Shown here piece after piece: positions 1-11,400 of a DNA stretch of 45,583 nucleotides. The notes beneath the pieces are model-generated. The model was given only the letters and a program-made list of their open reading frames with translations. It was not told where the DNA came from and did no database searches. Both the position numbers and the translations under genes were made by a program. Within the stretch, counting starts at the first letter, position 1. Each line of letters begins with the position of its first letter. Origin of the DNA: Perkinsus olseni (taxonomy: Eukaryota; Perkinsozoa; Perkinsida; Perkinsidae); NCBI GenBank assembly GCA_013115135.1, contig JABANP010000432.1, positions 1 to 45,583 on the forward strand. The letters are read 5' to 3'.

Positions 1-50
1 GATGTTTGTGACCAAGGGTTGCATCAAAACCATACAGTGGTGCCTGAGAT

Positions 51-120
51 GTACCGCCTGGGGATCGAACCCACGACTTTGCGCTACCTGACTAGCGGAA
101 TCAGCACTGGCGTACCGAAG
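51..120 (-). tRNA. tRNA-like sequence, probably pseudogene
   Basis: Read on the minus strand this carries a perfect B box (GGTTCGATCCC) in a T-arm-like hairpin and a five-pair anticodon-like stem (CGCTA/TAGCG). The acceptor arms pair only partly (GTACGCC against GCGGTAC has two mismatches) and the anticodon loop is six rather than seven bases. It is more likely a decayed tRNA gene or the head of a tRNA-derived SINE than a working tRNA. Confidence 0.35.
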
Positions 121-126
121 GAGATA

Positions 127-199
127 CTCTGATAACCGAACGCTCTCTTGCCGGTGACTAAAAGATGAGAGGTCGCGGGTTCGATTCCCGCTAGTGGTA
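127..199 (+). tRNA. tRNA-like 3' half with perfect T arm
   Basis: A perfect T arm (GCGGG, loop TTCGATT, CCCGC) contains an ideal B box, followed by a seven-base acceptor-like strand TAGTGGT. A matching 5' acceptor strand and a clean anticodon arm are not visible upstream. It sits head to head with the tRNA-like sequence at 51-120. Probably a tRNA relic. Confidence 0.3.
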
Positions 200-202
200 T
201 TA

Positions 203-1005
203 TCACCCGAGGACTCCTCCATAAGGTATCTGCGATACTGTTAGACGTTGAGCGAGAAGGCTATCGGGGATCGACTTGAAACCGCCCTCCCACACGAAGT
301 CCGGCAGTAGTGATCGAAATATAACCTGCATGAGGTGATCCTTGGCTAGCCATAGTGCAACGGTACTCACAGGTCTGTTCATGGCAAGGTAACTGTCCCA
401 GTTTATTCGACGATCCTTGTTCAGTCTTAGAGGATCGTATTCTACCGGAGTCGACTCGTGGATGGTACGCTCACCACCAAGAGACAAGAGAAAGTCGGAC
501 CTGACGAATTCCACTACTCCGCCCTATTTATCAACAATTATCACATTTCCGTCCAACCCCAGGCACTAGCAAGATCAGCGGGTGTCCGTTCATGCCCATC
601 CTTAGCCTGCAAGAGGCATCGAACCCGATCCTCTCCACCCAAGCGATTGGCTGCATCAATGAGCTTCACAACAACCTGAGCGAGATATGATTAGAATGCA
701 TAGACCTCCAGGTGACGGGCACCCTCTGGTTCCCTGCTGCAGCTGCCAAATGAATAGTTGTGGAGCCATTACGATCCCTCCTCTCCGCGTCCAAGTCCTC
801 AGCATTCATTATCAAATCACAGGCATCCTCCTGCCACCTCCACAGCCCTTGCCGAACCTCCTCAGAGCTGACCGGGCCCGCTGGTTCGCCGTCCTTGCAG
901 AAGGTGTATCTTCGAGGGATGATGAGCGACCCCCTCCCTTGGACCCCTTACCTACCCGTAGAGACTGTCAGCTTCCATCGAAGGTACCTTCATCGTCCCA
1001 CTCAT
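203..1005 (-). CDS. Ankyrin-repeat protein, four exons
   Basis: Spliced model, minus strand: 956-1005, 723-909, 545-675 and 203-500, 666 nt, 221 residues plus stop. The three introns (46, 47 and 44 bp) are GT-AG and phases agree at every junction. Exon 2 ends in a typical ankyrin repeat core (DRNGSTTIHLAAAAGNQ) and exon 3 continues with VVVKLIDAANR and the repeat end TPADLA. The C-terminal 100 residues match nothing I recognise. Ankyrin repeats are protein-binding scaffolds, so partner and pathway cannot be read from sequence. The start is the first ATG giving a phase-consistent first exon; upstream exons are possible. Confidence 0.72.
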
Positions 1006-2945
1006 TATTCTAAACGCGACGAATGTGTATTGTTATCACAACCCTACTCTGCCGGTACGCGTTAGCCTTGTGTCTAGGTGTAGCTAACAGAGCCGCCATG
1101 AGGGGAGTTCTGTTATCGATTGAGCTGTGATGGGAGGAGACGTAGAGAGCGTTGACATCACGACCTTGTACGGCCTCTGGAAGATGAATGGAATGATGAC
1201 TATCAATGGTAGTGCTGCCATGTTACTTCTATTGGGAACTATGGAGTTAGGGAGCCCTTGAGTGGGTCGAGAGAGATCTCGTAGAGCATTTAATGAAGTA
1301 GTACGACGAACATGGTGATGTATCTAACGATGATGCCAATAAGGTTGTCGACAAGCTGTGAGCGTTTATTCGTACTAAAGTGGCCCATCGTGGGGACCAT
1401 GCTGGCACAAGCCATTGACGACATTTGCGTCGAAGGAAACTCATTAAAGGGTGATGACTAATCTACAGGCAATCGGTGACTGAGGAGAGAGGGGGGTGGT
1501 TCTGTGGGTTGTAACGAGGCTATCTGATACGAGGCCAGTCTTGCCCGCCGGAAGCGACATGAGCTCCTCACGGGTCCGTGACTTCTTTTACTCTAATGTT
1601 ATGATGCGCGATTTATGGGCGTGCGCTATATTTCGTGGCGCAGCTGCACAGGATCCGATCCTATCCGGCCAATCCTATCCCTCTATGGCGGCCTAGGCAT
1701 GATGCCATTGGAAGTGGTCCTGGCAGTGATTGCTGTTTGGCTGGTGGCTCCTACGCTAAGCCACCGTAGACGTGCAGCGAGTAGACGTGTTGATAATGAA
1801 GGAATGGCGATGATCGAGATGGATGGTGACTAATACACGAAGCAGTCTTCACATAATGCATGTAGTAACAGGAATGATAGTGATACGCAGGGAGTTATGG
1901 GTCTGTTGCTCGCTCCAGGTACTATAGGGCATGCTGCTTGTTATACTGTGTACAAGATGACGTTATACCACTATGATCTTTGCTCGAGCTGCTTTGAGTT
2001 CTTGTCCCATTCCCTCCTCTCGCAGGCCCCTCCTCATTAAAATGCGTATCTTCATCATCAGCAGTACCATCGTGCTCAGTATACTCGCTCTGGCCGGTGG
2101 GATGGATTCCGACATGAAAGCGGACATTGATGATCAAGGCCGAGTACAACCACAAACATTCGACTTCGCGGAAGGAGTATGATGGTGATTATCAGGGATG
2201 GTCCACTCCTTGATTGGAAGCAGCAGCAGCAGCAGCTCAGCATGCTTATGCTCACTGCCATGTACTGTACACGCCTGATGATGTTGTGTTGTAATACCCA
2301 ATAGTTGAGGTTAGTTTTTCTTGTTATCATCGTTGATGGCCGCCACCACCGCGACTACCATCCAGGAGTTCATAGGCAATGTAGTGACAAGGTTGGTACT
2401 GCTCGAGGCGAGTTGGATCATCTGCTGTAGTATTGTTATTGTAGTGTCGACGGTATCGATTCAATAACCATTGCCGATCGTGAGGGTGTCGAGATACTGT
2501 CTGGTAATACTATCGCTCACTTGGTGCAGCAGCAGTGACTCATCATTCATCGTGGTCAGCTCCATCAACTAAGCCGTCGAACGACGAACAGTCGGATGAG
2601 CAAATACTAACGACCATATTCTCACTTACCAGCGATCAGGTGGGGCAGTATGAGGAGTGTGCATATCCGCTGTTACCCCTAGCATCTTCACGAAGCATGT
2701 GGTCGTCATCATCATCATCATTTCAGTGTATGAAGCTGCCAGAGTTCGGCGCATGCTCCTTCGTACTTGCGGGCTATGGTGACGGCAAACAGTTGCTGCA
2801 GGCTACAGACAATCCTTTGGTTATCACCATCATGGCGGATGCTCAGAAGATCGATCGGCGTAATGATACTCATCATCGTTTTAGGTATGCTATTGCTTCG
2901 CCCCTCAGGTAATCTCCTCTCAGTACTGGATGATGTGAAGGTTCT
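1006..2945. other. No gene identified; short frames and CAG/ATC runs
   Basis: Only short frames occur, some with hydrophobic stretches (about 1700-1760 and 2040-2100, plus strand). CAG and ATC/TCA trinucleotide runs lie near 2221-2236 and 2708-2730. A short inverted repeat flanks 1741-1765 (GGTGGCT against AGCCACC). A plus-strand intron-rich gene is possible but I could not build one. Confidence 0.4.
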
Positions 2946-3045
2946 CTCTAAAGGAGCTGAGAATGTTATTTGATCAGCAGCAGCAACCACAGCACAATTG
3001 AATACCATTTCTAGCCCCTCCGCCCTTGCGTCAGATAGTTATAAC

Positions 3046-3425
3046 CGCACGGTCTTTTATTCCAGCTACTCTTCATGGATACTTCCCTACCATGCTTCCT
3101 ATCAGACTACTGGCATAAGTGATGAAAGGGGACTTTAGACCCGCGTTCCATGGTGGACTGAGCGTGGCGCTTCATGCTATTGCAAACATTGATAGGAGTT
3201 CTGTTAGTGTTCAAGGGACCTGTTCTCAGTGTTCTATTATGGAACACTATTGGTTACTCTACTTTTACTGTATTCTAAATCCCAAGTTCTCATCGACAAA
3301 GTCGAGCTCTCTCGGGCAGTTGTTATGAGCGGATTAATTTGCGCCACTATGTGAGACACCAGCTATCAGGGCTAAATCGAGTACGAGTTGGCCGATCACA
3401 TGGTTGCCCCTGTTACTCTTTGCTG
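3046..3425 (+). repeat. Block inverted relative to copy B
   Basis: This 380 bp block matches the reverse complement of 14298-14673, while sequence on both sides is collinear between the copies. In copy A the junctions read GTTATAAC then CGCACGG on the left and TTGCTG then GTGATGAATTC on the right. The same outer words flank the inverted block in copy B. Confidence 0.9.
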
Positions 3426-3592
3426 GTGATGAATTCGGGTTTCGAAAGCTATCTATTGGCTCATAGGATGATGGATGTAATATGCCAATCGTCATTGCGC
3501 ATAGTATTACTATTACTGTTATTGTCTCCGTCAGGTACATACCGTGCAAGTACGTAATATTAGACCATTATTATTGGGTCCATCATTAAAAG

Positions 3593-3981
3593 GAGCAGCA
3601 TGAGCGGCAGAAGCACAAATGGACGACCGATGGCAGCAGAGGGCAGCCCATTACTGCTATCACTACTCAAGATGTATCAGCTGACAAGACTGATGCTGCC
3701 CAAGACGATGATCTAGACGGAGGTAGGATCAATAACACAGCCATCTGGGATGGGTAGTAATGTTATCGTTTTCAGGTCATAACGATAATACTACAACTAT
3801 CATACTACGCGGTCATCTATTTGATTCACAATTGGTAAACTCAGTATTGGATATTGTTGAAGAGCATAAGAGTGTAGCACATGATGTGCTACCCTCAGTA
3901 GGCTACGTTTGGGGTACATCTGCCGACCGGCCTGCTACAAGCTGGACTCGGCCGCAGGGGTATCCTTGCTTCTCAATCTGA
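3593..3981 (+). CDS. LOR/SDH-like domain fragment (lysine degradation type), two exons
   Basis: Exons 3593-3722 and 3776-3981 are joined by a 53 bp GT-AG intron with matching phase 1. The first encodes a charged stretch (EQHERQKHKW). The second contains ILRGHLFDSQLVNSVLDIVE, which resembles the GHLFD..LIN..LD.IE signature of the domain between lysine-ketoglutarate reductase and saccharopine dehydrogenase and of stand-alone LOR/SDH-region proteins. No reductase or dehydrogenase domain is visible nearby, so this is a partial gene or a small related protein. The upstream part would be disrupted in copy B by the inverted block. Confidence 0.35.
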
Positions 3982-4699
3982 CCTATGCACCACCGAGATG
4001 CATGAGATACGGGGACTGGTTCCTCCATATTATTGTCTTGTGTCATGAGTGGCTTTTAGATCACACTAGAGTTGAGTGACAGTCAATTAGTAGACTCGGC
4101 GTTGTTACGTTATATCTCGCAACGCACTCGTCATGCATTATGCAGTTAGTATATACATGAAAACTTAGTTGACTCGATGAGTGATGATGAGACAGAGTCA
4201 AGATGCTGTACGATGCATTTTGTGCGGACTCATCCAATACAGAATGCACCATCATCCTGTAGGCCCTATCATTTGTAGGGGCTGCCATAAGTTCTGGTGA
4301 ATGCTTACGGATCGACATTTTTCTGTCAATGCATTAAATACCTGATATTAGCTGCTTGAGTATATCACCCACAGCTAGCTCAGATCCCAAATCGGTCTGA
4401 GTAGTCGGAGTCTCGGATTCGAAGGCTGTGGTCCCCTCTTCTAATGACAGAAGTGTATGCTGGACCAGGTAACATCTTGTTACCAGCGTGAGACCGAGGC
4501 CGACTACATTCAGGAATGTTTTCCGAGTTAGAGCTTCAGACGCGAAGTTGGAAAAGATCTTAAAGTCACAGTGACTGGCTCACCACTGATCATCCACCAG
4601 TCGAAAATGCGAATCTTATCTACGCAATTCAGTTCAGCTACATTTTTTGAATTAACGGAGGTATTCCGCATCCCACATGGATTCAGTTTTTTCTGACCA

Positions 4700-5022
4700 A
4701 TGGCCGCGGAGGACGCAGAAGGTATGCGGATGATCCATCCGGGACGAAAAGACCTTCTCGTCATTTCTCGCTGGTAGTGAATGTCTTTTCATTCTCAGTT
4801 GAGAGGTTCGTGGCCTTCATGAGGCGGCGACGTCCAGAGATTCTGCTTGCGGATCCGAGCCTTCCACCTCGAGCGGTGAGTCTGATGATTCTCAAAGAGT
4901 GGGATGAGTTGCGAGGGTAAGTGGGTAGAGTCTTGTGGATTATCCACTGCTCTCACGGAGTCGCGAATTCGGCAATCTATCTTAGTGTAATTTTCAGTGA
5001 AGAAACCCAATGGTCCTCATGA
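4700..5022 (+). CDS. Small HMG-box protein, truncated (copy A)
   Basis: Exons 4700-4721, 4799-4916 and 4998-5022, with a textbook GTAAGT donor after exon 2. After a short MAAEDAE start comes an HMG-box-like first half: AFMRRRRPEILLADPSLPP then a second helix ending LMILKEWDELR. The third helix is missing; the frame stops seven codons into exon 3. Copy B lacks one A at this point and stays open. HMG boxes bind and bend DNA, but this truncated form may not. Confidence 0.55.
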
Positions 5023-5601
5023 TGTACTATCACTGAATATTGTACATCGTTATCAAGTATTGTGCATCCTTACCAGATACATATCGGGCGAATGTGAGAC
5101 TGATGCTCAAGACGGTAGTGTAGACGGAGGTACAATCAATAACATAGCATTAAAGTAAAACCGTCTGACCCTCATGCATCAGCATCGTCATGCTACACAT
5201 GTGCTACTATCATCAGGAATCATACTAATGACGCCACTGCTGCCACTACTGATGATGAATAGTGATAGAATCATCATGGTCATTGGTCGAGATGGTTAGC
5301 ATCTACCACTATGAGACTTTTTGAACAGTTTTTATACACGTCATCATTGTCATCATCATCATCATCATACTCGACAGACATGACCAATGTAAAGGGTTGT
5401 TGTGGTAATGATCGGATTTATGATGACAAGTTTTGTTGTTGCTCGCAACTATCATCATCGTCCATAACGATGATAGTAGTCATTCTTGTTATCATAATCA
5501 TCAATGGTTGTGTTATTAGTGTGGTCTACATCAATAACATTGCCGTCTACGTCGAGTGTTGTCGTCGTTCGCATCATCATCAGCAGTGCTGATTCAGCAC
5601 C

Positions 5602-6509
5602 ATGGCGTCATCGTCATCATCCATCGAACAGCTGTCAGAGGGGCAGCAGTGCAATCCTGTTGTTAACAGTGAGAAGGATAGTGATGCCATAATAACAAGA
5701 GACGGTAATCCCAGTAGTACCACTTCTAGTCCTTGCACTGATGTTGGTTATGATGATGACAGGTATAGTTATCAACGTACCATCAAGTAAATCATCAGCA
5801 ATGGAATCACAAGAGGCTATGGATAATTACAAGAACAATCCGAAACGACCTGGTAATACTAAGGATAGTGCTACCGACAGCTAGAGCAGAATATTCGTGA
5901 GCATGAAGTAGCGTTATGTTCGTGTTCCTCTTTGACTCATTCTCTATGATGACTATTGTCGTTGTTGTTCTGTATTTCAGTATTCGATAGGCAGAGGTCG
6001 ATGCAGGGCAGCTCAGCCGGGGCCGGTAGCGACTTCTTCGGTAAATATCAGAAACATCGTACGATAGAGTTGGAGAGACTACGGAAGATGGATGAGGATT
6101 GGGATAAGATGCAGAAGGTAATAATAACAACAGCGGATGCTGCTGCTCTCTGGGGGATGACTTCCTCGCACGCCGTGGCCGTGAGCAGCAGCATGGTCGT
6201 TGTTATTGTTGTCATTGCTATGATGTTGTTGTTGTCGGGTGATTTATGTGTTCTTCACAGGATCTGGAGTATCATCCAAAGAGAAAAGAGCGTACTGAGA
6301 AGGAAATCGAGAAAGCGGAGAAGAGGCGGGATAAGAGAATGGAACAGACGCAGAATATAGAGAAAATTGCAGTCGGCAGAGGCGGAACAGGGCTGATCGA
6401 AACTCAGCCAAAGAGTAAGACTCGTGGTTTCGTGTTCCGTCAATCTCAAGTCATTGGAGTGCCACGCGTCTCGTTATCAACTCTCTGTGCGACGAAAGGC
6501 CATCGCTGA
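5602..6509 (+). CDS. PRKRIP1: PRKRIP1-like (DUF1168) protein, likely spliceosomal
   Basis: Exons 5602-5704, 5763-5852, 5981-6117 and 6261-6509 give 579 nt, 192 residues plus stop, close to the human protein (184). Introns of 58, 128 and 143 bp are GT-AG with consistent phases 1, 1 and 0. Residues near 80 read GSSAGAGSDFF, the family hallmark, preceded by VINVPSSKSS and a KNNPKRP segment that align with the N-terminal family region. The rest is a charged helix (RTIELERLRKMDEDWDKM, then KRKERTEKEIEKAEKRRDKR). Known members bind dsRNA and sit in the catalytic spliceosome. The C-terminal 40 residues differ from copy B through an indel. Confidence 0.85.
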
Positions 6510-6620
6510 CTGGATGGTGCTAACGACCTCGTTGATACTAGAGACCAGCTGTGTGCCCTGCAATAGTGGATCACACTACAATGCACTGATGGCTAACAGC
6601 ACCTTGCCTACTGTCCATGA

Positions 6621-6642
6621 ATGCTCCGGGAGTATTACTCCC
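6621..6642. repeat. Palindromic excision scar, one base degraded
   Basis: T is ATACTCCC in form T(1-7), rcT, T(2-8); the first copy reads TGCTCC instead of TACTCC, all other bases fit. Confidence 0.75.
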
Positions 6643-7304
6643 GTATCATGCGTCCCATCACGGGCCTTCAGAGAGGTAACTTTGGACTCCTCTCCGGCGG
6701 TAAACCCAGCGTGACGTTTATGAACGCGTGAGTACCTGCTGTTAGTGGTCTATTATTGGACACTATTGGTTGCTATCCTATTAATGTATCCTGTATCTCA
6801 CATTCTCATCGAGCAAGTCGAGCTCTCTGGGAGTTATTTTGGGTAGAGTTTCCTGCCCCACTATGTCTTACAACTCTTATCGGGACGTTCAACACCGTGA
6901 AAAGCTTATATACTGCGGATAATTCACTGGGACCCACGATACAATATGCTCTTACTCTGGGGTTGACGATCGCAATACTCGTTTGATAATCAACTGCCAA
7001 GACAAGCTCGGTCACGCTTCCGGCCCAACTTCATGGAAAGAAGCGGAACTCTCGGGCGGATAACAATCTGTGTGAGATGATATGGTACCATGGCTGATTA
7101 TTGTGTTAAGCTCTGCTTCAAAGAGCTTCAGAAATCCGAATTCAGAGCACAGTCGCCGTCCGATGGTTGGGCCTGTTTAAGCAAACTGAATGATTGTGAC
7201 GGAGTAGAATCAACTGACTAGTAGACTTTTCGAATTCTGGAGATGATCCTCGTGGTGGTGCACCGTGGCGATCCTTGTGTGGTGCTAGCTTCTCGTAGCT
7301 TCCT

Positions 7305-7326
7305 GCTAGGTCACCTAGCCTAGGTG
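7305..7326. repeat. Palindromic excision scar, complete
   Basis: T is GCTAGGTG. The 22 nt read T(1-7), full reverse complement, T(2-8) with no mismatch. Confidence 0.9.
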
Positions 7327-7702
7327 GGAAGCAAGCTTCTCCGTTTAAGTAGATCCCCTGAGGAAGCTTTTTCTAGAGCCGGCCGATATCATTGTATACC
7401 GATCGGGGACTCCTAGGAGCGGGGTTTTCGTCGCTTTGCCCTAACTGAACCCTCCTTCAGGCACATAAAGCCAGGGTACACAAGAAGTCGATGCATGACT
7501 GCCTTTCGTGATATACGCTAATCTTCATCTGCCACTGCCTCCTATATATCACTATTACTACCACACTATCAGCCTTCGAGCATCGCCCATCACCTAACGA
7601 CCTCGCCACGAGCTGTTCTGTTCCCGGGCTGATTAGATGCTCGGGTAGAGACTTGATACTCCTTGAGCACGTATACATTAATTTCACTGGTGATGCGCTG
7701 CC

Positions 7703-7724
7703 CTGGACTAAGTCCAGTGGACTT
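7703..7724. repeat. Palindromic excision scar, complete
   Basis: T is CTGGACTT; all 22 positions fit T(1-7), rcT, T(2-8). Confidence 0.9.
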
Positions 7725-8283
7725 AACTCGTCGCCATTCAGGCCTCCAGAAAAGGCTAACTCGAATAAGCCTTGCCTATGAAAAAAGGTAATGATCGAGC
7801 TGCTATGTTGATCTACTGTAGCTGCAAGCATACCACACGTTCCTACCGGGAACGACGTGACCCGAAAAATATCTGTCTACACGTGGACAAATAAAAACCC
7901 TGCTATACAGCCTCTTACAACAGACACAAAAGACAATTGGACTAGTAAAACGGCCATTGCTCGGCCCGAGCAAAATACGTGTGCTGACAGTTGCACGCAG
8001 GCGCATCGGGTGCCAAGAGACAGACTCATATCGCACCGACGTGCGGGAGGCACCACCATAAGGCCGCACATCATAGGATGCACAAGCGATGTTCACGAGC
8101 GACCATCCACAAAAGAGTGATGATCTCTGACTAGCGCCAACAACATCAAGTTTCAATCCTATCTACTAGCTCCACTCTGGAGACAATATTCAAAGGGCGC
8201 TAGGATGTCATTGATCCACACACAACTAGAGACATCGGGCACATGTGTGATATGTCCTAACAAAGCGATAGAAAACCGACTCA

Positions 8284-9772
8284 CTAGGAACCAAGACCTA
8301 ACCGCTTACAGTAGTCGACAGTAGCTTCACTTAGTTTCAAAGCTCCAGCAGCGCCCAGTCTGCCGAAGGAGGGGAATAGTTCGCCATTGTCATTGTAGAA
8401 GACAGGATGAGCCGAGTCGAGTAAATATTCTTTCACATATTCTCTTGTGTGCCCCAGACTGAGCAGAAGTGAGGCAGCACCGACGACTTGCGCCGCGGCG
8501 TTAGCTGCATCGGATCCGTAACCATACCCTCCACTCAAAATACTTGTGGGCAAAGTGGAGAGGACCTTCTCGCCGGGAGCGCCAATACTAACGTAAGGAG
8601 CATAGTTGGTGATATCCGTGAGCTTATCGTCGTTGCTAACGGAGGCCACGCACAGCATATCGACCTCCTCGGCGAAAGCACACGGGTAAATCTTGTTCTT
8701 GCTGATGTCCTTGCCCTCCGAACCAGCACTTGTTACGACCATCGCCCCTTCTGCCACAGCCTCCTGCAGTGCTGACTTGAATATCGCAGAGCGGACAGTG
8801 GCAGTAGACACAATCAAGACCACTTGCGCTCCCGTTTGATAGAGCGTACTCCACAGCACTTACAATGCGAGCAGTAGAAGTTGAAGTACTAGCTCCACCA
8901 AATACCTTCAATGGCATGATCTTTGCTTCCGAGATGCCAGCAATACCAATACTATTGTTGGCCTTGGCGCTTATTATGCCAGCGAGGTGAGTACCATGAC
9001 CAAAAACATCATCAGGGATTGGGTCATTATCGAAGAAGTCGTAACCAATAGTTTTGCCATTCTCATCAGTGTAGATACTAGTGTGGAGGTCCTCATGACT
9101 TTCATCAGTACCAGAGTCAACGATGGCCACAACGACGTTTTGCAGTGGAGTGCCAGAGCTATTCGCCACACTTGCCTGGGACTCCACACTAATGTCAAAA
9201 CCTATCGTCTGCAGATAATGCTGATAAACAGCGAGCGGATCATCCACGTTGACTACTGCCGTTGGAGGGGGCTTCACAAAGGGCGTTGGAGAGGGCGTCG
9301 CAGCCGATAGCTGACGGTTCAGATAGTCGGTACCTTGCTCTCTTTCCCAGGCGTAGTTGGGCTCACACAGAGCTTCAATATCGAGGCTACCGGATGCATC
9401 TTTCGAGTACTGGCACATCTCTTCTCGGGTAGCGTTGCAGTTGATGGATGCGGTATCAATGACCTGCACTCCTACAGTGAACATGCTGTCCACCGCTTCC
9501 TCTTCCGACAAGCAGTCAACAACAGTCTTCTCAGAAGCGCTTAAGCGTCGCCCACCGCCAAGCTGAGCATCCAACATACGCGCCACCGACCGCACATCGA
9601 GGAATGATGAGGGAGACGACTTGCTGGACTTCAAGGACCTCGAGGCGAACGAAGAGGATTTACCTCTGATTGATACGATGGTTTTGCCATCCGCAATATT
9701 GGCGGCAGCTTCTGAGATGACAACTAGCACCGAGATGAAGGATAGTATATGTAGCATGAGGACTTCGACCAT
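8284..9772 (-). pseudogene. Subtilisin-like (S8) protease, frameshifted and lacking catalytic Ser
   Basis: An N-terminal hydrophobic signal (MLHILSFISVLVVISEAAA) and a propeptide-like region precede an S8 domain with catalytic Asp 219 (AIVDSGTDES) and His 259 (FGHGTHLAGI). The frame then shifts by one base near 8830-8836: the first frame ends EYALSNG and the rest (GAQVV, VVTSAG) continues in another frame down to a stop at 8284. The segment that should hold GTSMA reads DAANAAAQVVG, so catalytic Ser is Ala, and AGNEG reads AGSEG, so the oxyanion Asn is lost. No intron with GT-AG ends explains the shift without deleting conserved residues. Probably a secreted protease pseudogene. Confidence 0.8.
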
Positions 9773-10573
9773 TCGCTTTCAAGGCGTAGCAGATGTCAAA
9801 AGGACTGAAGGAGGCGAGCACGGGGCTGTTGTTATCCGCAGCCTCACAAGAATTCCTGGTGTTTACACGACCCGACATTAGCTGGGAGATGCGTCAACCA
9901 AACGTATGTACTTTAGCTCCGTACAGTGTGGCTATTCGAGACGGGGTTCAAGAGTGGTACAAACGGACTCGACGGGAGTTGATCGATTATGAGATTCTCT
10001 AGCGTGAGTTTTAGCTTAGCGTAAGTTTTAGCCTAGAACGCATACCCATGCACGCGAGTGCAAAACGCAGAATGAGGCCAGGTAATCTGGGACTGATGAT
10101 ACACAGTATCAGTAGTTTCAGCGATCATAGTGTGATAGTTGATTAGTACTGAACCAGGTGCTACTTAGCGTATGGTCGTCACTACGATGCCACTATAGTA
10201 CAGGTTTGTAACTCAGTACAGTATGGCTTTTCGAAGCAGGGCTGAAAAGCCAGACTCGTGGGTAGTTGATCGATAATGAGATTGTCTATCGTAAGCTAGC
10301 CTAGCATGACTTCTAGGCTAGACGTTCTAGCTTAGAACGCATACTCAGGCACGCGAGTGCAAGGAGCAGGACGAGGTCAGACGGTTATCTGTGACTAATG
10401 GTTCGGAGTACCCCCCTACGTCTACGCACTTCCCCCTTGTTGGTAACCGGCAACCATGTCATTGCACATCCTTATACTATCTCCTCATATGCGCTTCCAT
10501 GGTGACTTGCGCGTTAAACTTTTTTTACTCACTTCTTCTCCTTTCCCGTAATGCCCAGTGAGCGCGATCAAGG

Positions 10574-10595
10574 GTCGAGGCCCTCGACTCGAGGG
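10574..10595. repeat. Palindromic excision scar, complete
   Basis: T is GTCGAGGG; all 22 positions fit. Confidence 0.9.
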
Positions 10596-10946
10596 TCGGG
10601 ATGATCCCCACATGCAGTTGCGAGTAGCATGCATGCATGCTAGCAGGATGCATCGCTGCTCAGTCGACAAGCCTCACATCAGCAGTCACTGTACAGCTGA
10701 CCCCGCAATTGCCATATAATGACGCTCTACGCTGCTGGTAATGCCTTATCGAGCGCTGCTTGTTCTGGGCGTGATTAGGGTGATAGGCTAGGGTCCGTAA
10801 AGCCTGGTAATGAGTTAAGAGTAGAGTCGAGTCGATACGCGGTAGTAGTTAAGATAATTGCAGCGGTGCTAGTCTAACAGACCACTTTAACGCGCGATGC
10901 CCGGTTATATCGCGGGTCTACGATAGATATCAGGTGCGTGGTTTGA

Positions 10947-10968
10947 ATACCCCTGGGGTATTACCCCA
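10947..10968. repeat. Palindromic excision scar, complete
   Basis: T is ATACCCCA; all 22 positions fit. Confidence 0.9.
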
Positions 10969-11157
10969 ACATCTCTCTTCTCGTGCTGATACTCGGTTCC
11001 AGTACCAATCGCCACAGTCGTACGAGGAAATGAATTCTGTGCTCGCACTTTAATACGCAAGCATAGGAGATAACTCGCACGCATGTAGAGAGGGAGAAAT
11101 CCATGTTGCAGTCTTCTTATTCATATGTAGAGCACAAGGCCAAAAGGAAATTGTGAG

Positions 11158-11400
11158 ATGGATACTGTCACAGTGCACTATAGCTATCGCCCAGACTACT
11201 ATGCACGCATGAACAGGGATGAGCGTAACAAATCTTCTGTATGCTCCTTCTGTAACAAGGGAGCATACAACCATGCTTCGAGTTGCCGCTTTCAGCGCGC
11301 TTATGCCAGATTCCCGTACAGTCTCCCTAGGCAACTATGGTACCGTTTACCGCATTGTGCGGTAGAGTCTACCGTCCCAGTCTGGTTGTGCAGCGTTTAG
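11158..11400 (+). CDS. Short frame with zinc-knuckle-like Cys/His cluster
   Basis: 80-codon plus-strand frame containing CSFCNKGAYNHASSC, spaced C-x2-C-x6-H-x3-C, reminiscent of zinc knuckles in transposase or gag proteins. It lies just upstream of the Ulp1-like frame and runs into the hairpin array, so it may be a remnant of the same element. The spacing is not the canonical CCHC knuckle and the start is arbitrary. Confidence 0.3.
   Translation: MDTVTVHYSYRPDYYARMNRDERNKSSVCSFCNKGAYNHASSCRFQRAYARFPYSLPRQLWYRLPHCAVESTVPVWLCSV

Larger units (their letters stand above)
2946..6580 (+). repeat. 3.6 kb segmental duplication, copy A
   Basis: Collinear and mostly well over 90 percent identical by eye with 14198-17892, apart from an inverted middle block and small indels. 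Homology begins at CTCTAAAGGAGCTGAG and ends after GGATCACACTACAA. It carries an LOR/SDH-like exon pair, a small HMG-box gene and a PRKRIP1-like gene, all on the plus strand. Confidence 0.9.
6581..8283. other. Intergenic region with repeat relic and palindromic scars
   Basis: No gene could be built. 6730-6860 is a diverged copy of 3200-3345 (shared words such as ACACTATTGGTT and AAGTCGAGCTCTCT). It holds two complete 22-nt palindromic scars and one near-complete one. A palindrome (CTCCTAGGAG) lies near 7410. Two overlapping minus-strand frames (7457-7831, 7803-8156) look like nothing known. Confidence 0.5.
9773..11157. other. Intergenic region: diverged tandem repeat and palindromes
   Basis: No gene seen. 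Two related units (about 9920-10100 and 10215-10390) share words such as TTGATCGAT.ATGAGATT, TAGAACGCATAC and CACGCGAGTGCA. The second has extra inverted repeats (GGCTTTTC/GAAAAGCC at 10224-10250; TAGCCTAG/CTAGGCTA near 10298-10320). An 18-nt perfect palindrome lies at 10626-10643. Two complete scars follow. Confidence 0.6.
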
